From contig CAYZZW010000011.1 of NCBI GenBank assembly GCA_964482955.1, forward strand, positions 3,684-67,683: a stretch of DNA of 64,000 nucleotides. The letters are read 5' to 3'. Shown here one piece after another: positions 55,799 to 63,972 of the stretch (position 1 is its first letter; every line of letters starts with the position of its first letter). The notes beneath the pieces are model-generated. The model searched no databases, had not been told where the DNA came from, and saw only the letters and a program-made list of their open reading frames with translations. This DNA comes from JAPLSN01 sp964482955. Lineage in GTDB: Bacteria > Spirochaetota > Spirochaetia > Treponematales > UBA12059. The translations under genes and the position numbers were made by a program.

Positions 55799-56976
55799 AC
55801 GAACCCGCTGACTTCGTCCCCTTCGCGAAACCTTCGATCGGCCCCGAAGAGGAAGCGGCCGTCCTCGACGTCCTGCGTTCGGGCTGGCTCACGACCGGCA
55901 AGGTCACGCTCGAATTCGAGAAGGAATTCGCGGCCTTCGTCGGCGCCCAGCGCGCCCTCGCCGTCAACTCGGCGACGAGCGGCCTCCACCTCGCGCTCGA
56001 GGCGCTCAAGACCGGACAGGGCGACACGATCGTCACGAGCCCCTACACCTTCGCTTCCACCGCGGCCGTCGCGCGCCACCTCGGCGCGGAGGTGGCCTTC
56101 TGCGACGTGGAGGCGGGCGGTTACGACATGGATCCCGAGTCCCTGGCGCGCCTCCTGCCCAAGACCAAGAACTGCCGCGCCGTCGTGCCGGTCCACGTCG
56201 GCGGCCTGCCGTGCGACATGGGCGCCATCGTCCCGCTCTCGAAAAAATACGGCTGCGCGGTCGTCGAGGACGCGGCCCACGCCTTTCCCTCGCGCCTGCC
56301 CGCGGGCTTCGCAGGCACCCTCGGCGACATCGGCGTCTACTCGTTCTACGTGACGAAGACGATCACGACGGGCGAAGGCGGCATGGTGGTCGCGCGCGAC
56401 GAACGCCTCCTTTCGCGCATGGCGACGATGCGCATGCACGGCATCGACCGCTCCGTGTGGGATCGCTACACGGCCAAGGGCGCCTCGTGGAAGTACGGCG
56501 TCGTGGAAGCCGGATACAAGTACAACCTGCCCGACCTCCTGTCCGCGATCGGTCGCGTCCAGCTGACCAAGGCCGACCGCTTCCTGAAGGAGCGCGAGCG
56601 CATCGCCGCCGCGTACGACAAGGTCTTCGCGGGCCGCGATTACCTCGAGCTGCCGCCGCGCGGTCCCGGGCACGCCTGGCACCTGTACGCGATCCGCGTC
56701 GTGCCCGGGCGCCTGTCGATCGGACGCGACGAATACATCGAGCGCCTGGCCGAACGCGGCGTCGGGACATCGGTCCACTTCATCCCGCTCCACCTCATGC
56801 CGTACTGGGCCGACCGCTACGCGCTCAAGCCCTCCGATTTCCCGAACGCCCTCGACACCTACGAGCGCACCATCAGCCTGCCCGCCTTCCAGGGGATGAC
56901 GGACGGGCAGGTGGAGGCGGTCGCGAAGGCGGTCCTCGCCGTCGGAGACGCGGCCCGCCCGAAAGGCGGCAGGTGA
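55795..56976 (+). CDS. DegT/DnrJ/EryC1/StrS-family sugar aminotransferase
   Basis: PLP enzyme that aminates keto sugars. 393 residues: PFAKPSIGPEEEAAVLDVLRSGWLTTG at the start, VEDAAHAFPSRL, and the PLP lysine in YSFYVTKTITTGEGGM (usual form xFxxxKxxTxGEGG). C-terminal domain TSVHFIPLHLMPYW. ATG overlaps the dehydratase stop (ATGA). Dehydratase plus aminotransferase is the standard way to make UDP- or dTDP-4-amino-4,6-dideoxy sugars. Confidence 0.93.
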   Translation: MNEPADFVPFAKPSIGPEEEAAVLDVLRSGWLTTGKVTLEFEKEFAAFVGAQRALAVNSATSGLHLALEALKTGQGDTIVTSPYTFASTAAVARHLGAEVAFCDVEAGGYDMDPESLARLLPKTKNCRAVVPVHVGGLPCDMGAIVPLSKKYGCAVVEDAAHAFPSRLPAGFAGTLGDIGVYSFYVTKTITTGEGGMVVARDERLLSRMATMRMHGIDRSVWDRYTAKGASWKYGVVEAGYKYNLPDLLSAIGRVQLTKADRFLKERERIAAAYDKVFAGRDYLELPPRGPGHAWHLYAIRVVPGRLSIGRDEYIERLAERGVGTSVHFIPLHLMPYWADRYALKPSDFPNALDTYERTISLPAFQGMTDGQVEAVAKAVLAVGDAARPKGGR

Positions 56977-59024
56977 AAGCGCGCCGCCAGTCCGCCCGCG
57001 ACGCCGGAACGCCGCTCTCGGACCTCGAGCCGGACGGCATGATCCACGTGGCGACCCTGCGTTCGCCCGTGCCCGCGGGAACGATCGTCGGCATCGAGAC
57101 GCCCTTCATGCCGCGCGGCTACCTGTCCGTGGTCGCGGACGACATCCCCGGCGCGCGCGCGATCGCCTTCGGCGCGGACCAGGTGCCGGTGCTCGCTCGC
57201 GGCGAAGTCCGCTACGTCGGCGAGCCGGTGGCGCTCATCGCCGGTCCCGATCCCGCCGTCGTCGCGGAGCTCGCCGCCAAGTCCGTCGTCAAGGTCGAAA
57301 GCGCCCCGTTCGTCGCCGACTTCGAGCTCGTGCCCGAGGAATCCGCCGCGGCGCGCGCCTCCTTCGAGCGCGGCGACGTCGACATCGCGTGCACCGTCGC
57401 GGCCGCGGTCGTGGAGGGCGAGTACCGGATCGGTTCGCAGGACCACTTCTGCTCCGAGCCCCACGGCGCCCTCTGCCAGTTCGAGTACGACAAGCTCGTC
57501 GTGCGTTGCGCGACCCAATGGCCGTCGAAGGTGCGCGAGGCGGTGGCCTCGGTCCTCGGCGCTGAGCCGGCGGAGATAATCGTGCGCCCGACGCCGCTCG
57601 GCGAGCACCTGGACGGCAAGCTCTGGTACCCCGCGCTCCTCGCCTGCCAGGCCGCGCTCGTCGCGCTCAAGTCCGGCAAACCCGCCCGCGTCCTCCTTTC
57701 GCGCGCGGAGGATTACGCCTACTCGCCCAAGCGCGCGCGCGCCGTGATCTCGCACCGGAGCGCCCTCGACGGCGCGGGCAACCTGTCGGCGCTCGACGTG
57801 AAGCTCAGGCTCGACGTCGGCGCCTACGGCCCGCTCGCCCGGGAGATCGTCTCGCGCGCCGTAGCCGACGCGATCGGCCAGTACGACGCGCCCAACGTCC
57901 GCGTCCGGGGCCTCGCCGTCCGCACGAACCTGCCTCCGCTCGGGGCCTTCGGAGGCCTCGGATCGGCGCAGGCCTTCTTCGCCATCGAGACGCACGTGGA
58001 CCGCGTCGTCTCGAAGCTCGGGGCCGATCCGATCGCGTGGCGCGCCGCCGCCCCGAAGCACCGCGATTCGCCCTTCGGCGCCATCGCGCGCGAACTCGCG
58101 TCCATGAGCGACTTCGCGCGGAAGCACGCCTCGTACAGCCTCCTCGCCCGGCGCGGCGCGCTGCCCGAAGAAGGCTTCGCGCGCGGCATCGGCTTCGCCT
58201 GCGCCCACCAGGGCTCGGGCGCCTTCCTCACGGACGACCTCGCCTCCGATTACCGCGTGTCCATGCGCCTCGACGCCGAAGGCCGCGTCTCCATCCGCAC
58301 CGAAGCCGCCGCGAACCGCGGCAAGGCCGTGGACGTATGGCGCCAGATCGCCTCGCGCGAACTCGACGTGCCGCTGTCCGCGGTGACGGTCGAGGGATCC
58401 GAGGAAACCGATTTCTCCGTGGCCGGGCCCGACGTGTTCTCGAACAAGCTCTCCGTCGTGACGAAGCTCGTGTCGAACTGCGCGACCACCATCAAGCGCA
58501 AGAAGAAAGCGGGAAAACCGCCTTTCGAGGCTTCGAGCGTCTTCCGCGGACGGGCGAAGGCCGCGCGAAACGACGACAAGACCGCATCCCCGTACGCGGA
58601 CCGCTCGTACGGCGGCGCCGTCGTCGAGGTCGAGATCGATCCCTGGGGATACGAAATCCGCGTCCTCGGCGTCTGGATCTGCGCCGATTGCGGCGAAGTC
58701 CTCTCCGAGCGCGCGGCCCGGCGCTCGCTCGAGACGGGCGCCGTCACGGCGCTGTCCCAAGCCCTGTACGAACGCCTCGACTTCCCCGAGGGCGTGCCCC
58801 CGACGGACGTGTCCGAGCGCCCCATGATCCGGCTGTCGGAGATACCGCCCGTCGAGACCCGCCTCGTGCGCTCCGGCAAGGACGCGGCGAAGGGCCTCGG
58901 CGACCTGCCGTACGCCTGCGTGCCCTCGGCGCTCGCGCAGGCCGTGCGGCAAGCCACCGGCGTCGCGGCGTCCGAACTGCCCGTGCCGATCGACGACATC
59001 TGCGCCAAGGCGGCCGCGTCATGA
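56973..59024 (+). CDS. Xanthine dehydrogenase-family molybdopterin-binding subunit, atypical
   Basis: 683 residues from GTG 56973 (GTGA overlap with the aminotransferase). The pattern of an aldehyde oxidase/xanthine dehydrogenase large subunit is plain: an N-terminal a/b hammerhead region (VATLRSPVPAGTIVGIETP...VRYVGEPVALIAGPD), VEGEYRIGSQDHFCSEPHGA, the ATQWP segment, SHRSALDGAGNLSALDV and AKGLGDLPYACVPSALAQAVRQATG. Two family active-site positions differ: GAFGGLG at 324-330 has Gly327 where GAFRGFG has Arg, and KGLGD ends in Asp644 where the catalytic Glu is expected. The GQG cofactor loop is also unclear. Substrate unknown; see findings. Confidence 0.82.
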   Translation: MKARRQSARDAGTPLSDLEPDGMIHVATLRSPVPAGTIVGIETPFMPRGYLSVVADDIPGARAIAFGADQVPVLARGEVRYVGEPVALIAGPDPAVVAELAAKSVVKVESAPFVADFELVPEESAAARASFERGDVDIACTVAAAVVEGEYRIGSQDHFCSEPHGALCQFEYDKLVVRCATQWPSKVREAVASVLGAEPAEIIVRPTPLGEHLDGKLWYPALLACQAALVALKSGKPARVLLSRAEDYAYSPKRARAVISHRSALDGAGNLSALDVKLRLDVGAYGPLAREIVSRAVADAIGQYDAPNVRVRGLAVRTNLPPLGAFGGLGSAQAFFAIETHVDRVVSKLGADPIAWRAAAPKHRDSPFGAIARELASMSDFARKHASYSLLARRGALPEEGFARGIGFACAHQGSGAFLTDDLASDYRVSMRLDAEGRVSIRTEAAANRGKAVDVWRQIASRELDVPLSAVTVEGSEETDFSVAGPDVFSNKLSVVTKLVSNCATTIKRKKKAGKPPFEASSVFRGRAKAARNDDKTASPYADRSYGGAVVEVEIDPWGYEIRVLGVWICADCGEVLSERAARRSLETGAVTALSQALYERLDFPEGVPPTDVSERPMIRLSEIPPVETRLVRSGKDAAKGLGDLPYACVPSALAQAVRQATGVAASELPVPIDDICAKAAAS

Positions 59025-59503
59025 AACTCCGCTTCACGCTGAACGGCAAGCCCGCTGACGCCGACGTCGATCCGGGCGCGAGGCTCTCGGCCGTCCTCCG
59101 TTCGGATTTCGGACACAGGCAGGTGCGCGAGGATTGCCTGAAGGGCCTCTGCGGCCGCTGCGTCGTCCTCCTCGACGGCAAGCCGGTCAACTCGTGCCTC
59201 GTGCCGGCGTTTCGCGCCGAAGGCCGCGACATCGTCACCTTCGAGGGCTTCGAACGCTCCGAACGCTTCAAGGACATCCAGGCGGGTTTCAGACAGGCCG
59301 GTTTCGAACCTTGCCCGTTCTGCGAAGGCGCGCGCTACCTCGTCGCCAACGTGGTCATCGACGCCGACCCGCGCCCCTCGGACGACCTGATCACGGACTG
59401 GATGTCCTCGATCTCGTGCCGCTGCACCCAACCCTCGACGCTCCTGGCCGGCGTGAAGGCCGCCGCCGCCGCCGTCGAGCACCGGACGCGCTCCGATGCG
59501 TAA
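59021..59503 (+). CDS. [2Fe-2S] subunit of a molybdenum hydroxylase
   Basis: 160 residues. Plant-type ferredoxin domain with DCLKGLCGRCVVLLDG...NSC (cluster 1) and an all-alpha domain with CPFCEGAR...SISCRCT (cluster 2), as in XdhC/CoxS/CutS subunits. Overlaps the large-subunit stop and the flavoprotein start, so the three subunits are translated together. All eight cluster cysteines appear present. Confidence 0.92.
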   Translation: MKLRFTLNGKPADADVDPGARLSAVLRSDFGHRQVREDCLKGLCGRCVVLLDGKPVNSCLVPAFRAEGRDIVTFEGFERSERFKDIQAGFRQAGFEPCPFCEGARYLVANVVIDADPRPSDDLITDWMSSISCRCTQPSTLLAGVKAAAAAVEHRTRSDA

Positions 59504-60338
59504 CGTCGAGATCCTGTCGCCGGCCACCGTGGCCGAACTCGCCGCCCTCCGCAAGTCGCGCCCTGAAGCGGTGCCCGTCGCGGGCGCCACGACCTTCATG
59601 TCGCGCTCCGACACGCCCGTTCCGGACCTGCCGCCCGTGATCCTCTCGCTCGCGAACGCGCCGGAACTCCGCGCGATCACGCGCACCGACCGCTACGTCG
59701 AAGTCGGCGCCATGACGACCTTCGCCGAGCTCCTGGCATTGCGGGAAGGCACCCTGCCCGCCATCGTGCGCGAACGGGCCGCCCGCGTGGGAACGCCGAC
59801 CGTCCGCAACCTCGCCACGATCGGCGGCTCGCTCGCCTGCCCGAGCCGCTTCCGGGACCTCTTCGCGCCGCTCGCCTGCCTCGACGCCCTGGCCGAGTTC
59901 CGGACCCAGCGCGAAAGCGTCTGGATCAACGTGAACCGCCTGGCCGCCGAGGACGGGAAACCATCTCCCCGAACCGACTCGATCCTTTCGCGTGTCCGCA
60001 TGCCCGCGGAGGAATGGGACCTCTCCCTCGCCAGGCGCTACGGCCTCGACGGTCGGGACGGCCCGCGCAACGCCGTGCTGGCCTGCGTGTGCCGCGTCAC
60101 CAAGCGCGCCATCGCCGAGATACGCATCGCCGAAGCCGGAGCGCTCTTCCTCCGCTCGCGCGAGGCGGAAAACATGCTCATCGGACGGCGCCTCCCCCTC
60201 GCGGAGCGCGACAAGGACGCGGCGCTCGAAGCCTACGCGCGCCGCGCGCAGGAACTCGGCATTTCCGATTTTTCCACGGCGCGCTTCCTCGGCGCGCTCA
60301 AGTCGGTCTTCGGCTGGCTCGACCGGGGCGGCGAATGA
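59496..60338 (+). CDS. FAD-binding subunit of a molybdenum hydroxylase
   Basis: 280 residues, XdhB/CoxM/CutM type. FAD-binding stretch near the N-terminus (AVPVAGATTFMSRSD), TVRNLATIGGSLACPSRFRDLFAPL (typical IGGNxA...PxSD/P region) and the C-terminal CO-dehydrogenase flavoprotein domain. The subunit order in the operon is Mo, 2Fe-2S, FAD. Confidence 0.9.
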   Translation: MRNVEILSPATVAELAALRKSRPEAVPVAGATTFMSRSDTPVPDLPPVILSLANAPELRAITRTDRYVEVGAMTTFAELLALREGTLPAIVRERAARVGTPTVRNLATIGGSLACPSRFRDLFAPLACLDALAEFRTQRESVWINVNRLAAEDGKPSPRTDSILSRVRMPAEEWDLSLARRYGLDGRDGPRNAVLACVCRVTKRAIAEIRIAEAGALFLRSREAENMLIGRRLPLAERDKDAALEAYARRAQELGISDFSTARFLGALKSVFGWLDRGGE

Positions 60339-61078
60339 ATCCGGCGCCCGGCCGCCTCTTCCTGGTGCCTGCCCCTCTCTCGGACGGCGCCCTGGACGCG
60401 ATCCCGCCCTCGGTCGTCGCCGCGCTCGGAGGCGTCGCGGACTACGTCGTCGAAAACGAGCGGACGGCCCGACGCTTCCTGTCGAAGATCCTTCCGAACG
60501 AAGCGATCGACGCGGCAAGCTTCGCGATTTTGGACGAACACACGAAACCCGAAGACGTGCCCGCCCTCCTCGGCCCCGCGCTCGCGGGCCGCGATCTCGG
60601 ACTCGTGTCCGAAGCGGGCTGTCCCTGCGTGGCCGATCCCGGCTCGCGCCTCGTGGCCGCCGCCCACGCGGCGGGCGTGCGCGTCGTCCCGCTGCCGGGC
60701 CCGTCGTCGCTCGTGCTCGCGCTCATGGCCTCCGGCTTCAACGGACAGGCCTTCGCCTTCAACGGCTACCTGCCGCGCGACGCCTCGGAACGCGACGCGC
60801 GCCTGACCGCGCTCGAGCGCGAATCGGGCGACACGGGTCGCACGGAACTCTTCATCGAAACCCCGTACCGCAATGGCCAGCTCGTGACGGCCCTGCTCCG
60901 CGTCCTCAAACCGGACACGAGGCTGTCCATCGCCGCGGACCTCACCGGGAAAGCGGAAAGCGTCGCGTCGAAGACGATCGCCGAATGGCGCCGTTCCCCG
61001 CCGCAAGCGCCAGAAACGCCGGCCGTGTTCTCGATCCTGGCCGCTCCCGTCTCGCCGAACCGCCGCCGCAAACCTTGA
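60335..61078 (+). CDS. RsmI-like SAM-dependent methyltransferase
   Basis: 247 residues with the tetrapyrrole-methylase fold: RLFLVPAPLS, LGLVSEAGCPCVADPGSRLV, VVPLPGPSSLVLALMASG, FAFNGYLP. These match RsmI, the enzyme that 2'-O-methylates C1402 of 16S rRNA, but the protein lacks the N-terminal GTLYLVATPIGN form and the C-terminal extension. It overlaps the flavoprotein stop by four bases, ending the seven-gene overlapping run, although a role in that pathway is not implied. Confidence 0.78.
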   Translation: MNPAPGRLFLVPAPLSDGALDAIPPSVVAALGGVADYVVENERTARRFLSKILPNEAIDAASFAILDEHTKPEDVPALLGPALAGRDLGLVSEAGCPCVADPGSRLVAAAHAAGVRVVPLPGPSSLVLALMASGFNGQAFAFNGYLPRDASERDARLTALERESGDTGRTELFIETPYRNGQLVTALLRVLKPDTRLSIAADLTGKAESVASKTIAEWRRSPPQAPETPAVFSILAAPVSPNRRRKP

Positions 61079-61102
61079 CGCCGCGTCCGGATCGCCTAGA
61101 AT
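61075..61102 (+). promoter_or_regulatory. Predicted promoter of the PilZ-family gene, leaderless arrangement
   Basis: -35 TTGACG (61075-61080), 16-base spacer, -10 TAGAAT (61097-61102), eight bases, then the ATG at 61111 with no ribosome site. The -35 overlaps the last codons and stop of the methylase gene. Confidence 0.6.
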
Positions 61103-61110
61103 AATCGCGT

Positions 61111-61881
61111 ATGTCCGACGACCGCTACGACGAATACCTGCAACGCTTCTCGGCGCGTCCCGTACGCGTCACGCCCTTCGTATCCCGCGCCATGGGCATC
61201 TCGATGCCCGACACGGCGCTCAAGCTCGACGCGTACACGATCCTGTGCGCGCCGTTCCGGCTCTCCATGGGACAGGCGTCCATGCTCGCCTCCGTGACCG
61301 ACGAGGAAACCGGTTTCTTCGGACGCTTCCGCGGCACGCTCGCGAGCCTTTCTCTCGTCCGCCACCCGGCGCACGCGCCGCGCCCGGTCAAGTGCTTCGG
61401 CCGACTCGCCTTCGCGGGCATCTCGAAGATACCCGGACGCGACAACTTCGCCCTGTTCAACTTCGACTGGAAACCCTGCCCGCCGGCCATCGTCGCGATG
61501 CTCGGGGAATACTTCGATTACGTCGACGGCCTCCGCGTCGTCTACGACTCGGGTCGGATCAAGCCGATACGGATCGACCCGGCCAGCACGCACAAGCTCG
61601 GCTTCAACAATTTTTCGGAACTGGTCGCGGGCGACGCGGCCATCAAGCTGGCCACGTACTCCATGTCCGCCGCCGAACTCGACTTCCTCGCGCCGCCCGC
61701 CACGCCGAACCTGCCCATGGGCTACAAGGCGGAGCTCCGCATGTACTTCCAACGCTACCGCTTCACGGTGGACGCGACCGTCGTCGCGACCTCGCGCACC
61801 CAGACCGGCGTCCTCAAGGGCAAGCTCGCGCTCGGCTTCGCCCCCGAACTCGTCGAAATCCTGAGCATGTACCACCCGTAG
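61111..61881 (+). CDS. Spirochaete-type PilZ-family protein, motif-degenerate
   Basis: 256 residues. The central part, ALFNFDWKPCPPAIVAMLGEYFDYVDG...IDPASTHKLGFNN, matches the N-terminal/PilZ linker I remember from spirochaete PilZ proteins (FNLxFxxRPPxxLIEIMG ... SxRKLGL). In the PilZ domain, RIKPIR has the R-x4-R place and AIKLATYSMSAAELDF replaces the DxSxxG motif, so c-di-GMP binding is doubtful. Convergent with queA, eight bases apart, with no terminator in between. Confidence 0.55.
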   Translation: MSDDRYDEYLQRFSARPVRVTPFVSRAMGISMPDTALKLDAYTILCAPFRLSMGQASMLASVTDEETGFFGRFRGTLASLSLVRHPAHAPRPVKCFGRLAFAGISKIPGRDNFALFNFDWKPCPPAIVAMLGEYFDYVDGLRVVYDSGRIKPIRIDPASTHKLGFNNFSELVAGDAAIKLATYSMSAAELDFLAPPATPNLPMGYKAELRMYFQRYRFTVDATVVATSRTQTGVLKGKLALGFAPELVEILSMYHP

Positions 61882-61888
61882 CCCACGA

Positions 61889-62905
61889 CTACAATATCAG
61901 CATCGCGTCGCCGTAGCTGAAAAAGCGGTAGCGTTCGCGGACGGCTTCGGCGTAAGCGGAGAGGATGAGCTCGCGACCGGCGAAGGCGCTCACGAGCATG
62001 AGGAGCGTGGATTCGGGCGTGTGGAAATTCGTGAAGAGCTTGTCGACGACCTTGAAGCGGTACCCGGGCGTGATGAAGATGTCCGTGTCGCCTTCCAGGT
62101 TCCGGAAGCCGTCGCCCGACCACGCGCTTTCCAGGGTGCGCACGCTCGTCGTGCCGACGGCGACGACCGGACGCCCGTCCCGCTTCGCCGCCTCGATTTC
62201 CCGCGAGGTGTTTTCGGAGATCGTATAACGCTCGAAATGCATGCGGTGGTCGGCCACGTTTTCAGTGCGCACCGGCAGGAAGGTTCCCATGCCGACGTGG
62301 AGCGTCACGAAAACGCGTTCCACGCCGCGCGCGTCGAGGGACGCGAACACGGCGTCGGTGAAATGGAGGCCCGCCGTCGGAGCGGCCACCGAGCCGTGGT
62401 CGCGCGCGTACACGGTCTGGTAGCGCTCGGCGTCCGGCGCTTCGTCGTCGCGCTTGATGTACGGCGGCAGCGGCACGTGGCCGTTCCGCTCGAACCACGC
62501 CTCGTCCGGATCGGCCGACAGCCTGAGCGTGCGGACGTCGTCGCCGAGGGCGATTATCTCGCCCTCGATGCCGTCGGGAAACAGGTAGCGTTTGCCGACG
62601 ACCTGCTTCTTGAGTTTCTGGCACATCGCTTCCCATTCGCGGTCGCCCGTCCGGCGCGTGAAGAGGAATTCGACCCGCGCGCCCGTGTCGGCCTGTGCCG
62701 GTATCCTCGCCTTCCGCACGCGCGAGTCGTTGAACACCATGAGCGCGCCTTCGGGCACGAAGTCCGCGAGCTTCGCCATGGTCGCGTGCACGCGCGTTCC
62801 GGCAGCGCGGTCCAGCACGAAGAGCCTGTCGTCGCCGCGGCGCCCCGAGGGCTTTTGCGCGATCAGGTCTTCGGGCAAGTCAAAAGAGAAGTCGCTCGTC
62901 TTCAC
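61889..62905 (-). CDS. queA: S-adenosylmethionine:tRNA ribosyltransferase-isomerase QueA
   Basis: Makes epoxyqueuosine at tRNA position 34. 338 residues: MKTSDFSFDLPEDLIAQ at the start, GGRRGDDRLF-like segment, VFNDSRVRKARI, GSVAAPTAGLHFT, TLHVGMGTFLPVR and ITPGYRFKVVDKLFTNFHTPESTLLMLVSAF. The GTG start overlaps the ruvB end by 26 bases, so translation is likely coupled. Confidence 0.95.
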   Translation of the reverse strand: MKTSDFSFDLPEDLIAQKPSGRRGDDRLFVLDRAAGTRVHATMAKLADFVPEGALMVFNDSRVRKARIPAQADTGARVEFLFTRRTGDREWEAMCQKLKKQVVGKRYLFPDGIEGEIIALGDDVRTLRLSADPDEAWFERNGHVPLPPYIKRDDEAPDAERYQTVYARDHGSVAAPTAGLHFTDAVFASLDARGVERVFVTLHVGMGTFLPVRTENVADHRMHFERYTISENTSREIEAAKRDGRPVVAVGTTSVRTLESAWSGDGFRNLEGDTDIFITPGYRFKVVDKLFTNFHTPESTLLMLVSAFAGRELILSAYAEAVRERYRFFSYGDAMLIL

Positions 62906-63971
62906 GCTTCGTCCCGATGCCGAGGTGTTCGAGCGCCGCGGGCGTGATCATGCGACCGCGCGGCGTCCTCATGAGGAAGCCCAACCGGATGAGGTAGGGC
63001 TCGTAATAATCTTCGAGCGTGTCCACCGATTCGCCGACCGTGAGCGCGAGCGTCTCCGCCCCCACCGGACCGCCCGCGTACTTTTCGGCGATGGCCGTGA
63101 GGATGTCACGGTCGTAGCGTTCGAGCCCGAGGCGGTCGATCTCGAGCCGGCCGAGGCCTTCGCGCACGACGGCTTCGGTGATGTGTCCGTCCTTCACGGC
63201 GAGCGGCCCCACCTGCGCGAAGTCCCGCATGCGCCGGAGAATGCGGTTCGCGATGCGCGGCGTGCCGCGGCTCGAGCGCGAGAGGAGCTCGACCGCTTCT
63301 TCGTCGATGCGTGCCCCGAGGATGCCCGCCGAACGCCTGATGATGGCGGCGAGCTCCGGGGCTTCGTAGTAGTCGAAGCGGAGCTGGATGCCGAAGCGGC
63401 TCACCAGCGGACTCGACACCATGCCGGCCTTCGTCGTGGCGCCGATGAGCGTGAACGGCGGCACCGGGATGCGGATGGTGCGCGCGGCCGGCCCCTGCCC
63501 GATCACCCAGTCGAGTTCGTAATCCTCCATCGCGATGTAGAGCATTTCCTCGATGGCGGGCTTCAAGCGGTGCACTTCGTCGATGAAGAGCACCGAACGC
63601 TCGCGGAGCGTCGTGAGGATGCCCGCGAGGTCCTTGGGCTTTTCGAGGGCGGGCGCGCTCGTCACCTTGCACTCGGTCTCGAGCTCGTTCGCCACGATGA
63701 ACGCGAGCGTGGTCTTGCCGAGTCCCGGCGGCCCGATGAGGAACACGTGGTCGAGGGCTTCCTTGCGAGTCCTCGCCGCCTCCATGAAGAGCCCGAGGTT
63801 TTCCTTGAGACGCGCCTGACCGAGGAAGTCCGCGAGCTTTTGGGGACGCAAACCGACTTCGCGCTCGTCTTTCGCGGCATCGAAATTCGGGTCGGTGAGC
63901 CCCTTCACGGGCAGGTCGTCGGCGAAGCCGTCGTCGTCGCGCGGCGTCACGCGTTTCGCTTCGCGCGGCAC
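62880..63971 (-). CDS. ruvB: Holliday junction branch-migration helicase RuvB
   Basis: AAA+ motor of the RuvAB complex. 363 residues: FLGQARLKENLGLF, Walker A GPPGLGKTTLA, Walker B LFIDEVHRL, sensor 1 TLIGATTKAGM and arginine finger region RGTPRIANRILRRMRDFA. The start is GTG 63971, one base after the stop of the upstream gene, the rest of the family N-terminus being an ordinary extension. Cotranscribed with queA, as in many bacteria. Confidence 0.96.
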   Translation of the reverse strand: MPREAKRVTPRDDDGFADDLPVKGLTDPNFDAAKDEREVGLRPQKLADFLGQARLKENLGLFMEAARTRKEALDHVFLIGPPGLGKTTLAFIVANELETECKVTSAPALEKPKDLAGILTTLRERSVLFIDEVHRLKPAIEEMLYIAMEDYELDWVIGQGPAARTIRIPVPPFTLIGATTKAGMVSSPLVSRFGIQLRFDYYEAPELAAIIRRSAGILGARIDEEAVELLSRSSRGTPRIANRILRRMRDFAQVGPLAVKDGHITEAVVREGLGRLEIDRLGLERYDRDILTAIAEKYAGGPVGAETLALTVGESVDTLEDYYEPYLIRLGFLMRTPRGRMITPAALEHLGIGTKREDERLLF

Positions 63972-63972
63972 C

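Noticed and set aside
56211..56972. Extension of the hydroxylase frame upstream of 56973
   Set aside because: It runs antiparallel to the reading frame of the DegT aminotransferase and is Arg-rich shadow sequence; the GTGA overlap marks the real start.
61882..61888. Looking for a terminator between the PilZ gene and queA
   Set aside because: Only seven bases separate the convergent genes and no hairpin with a U-tract is seen on either strand.
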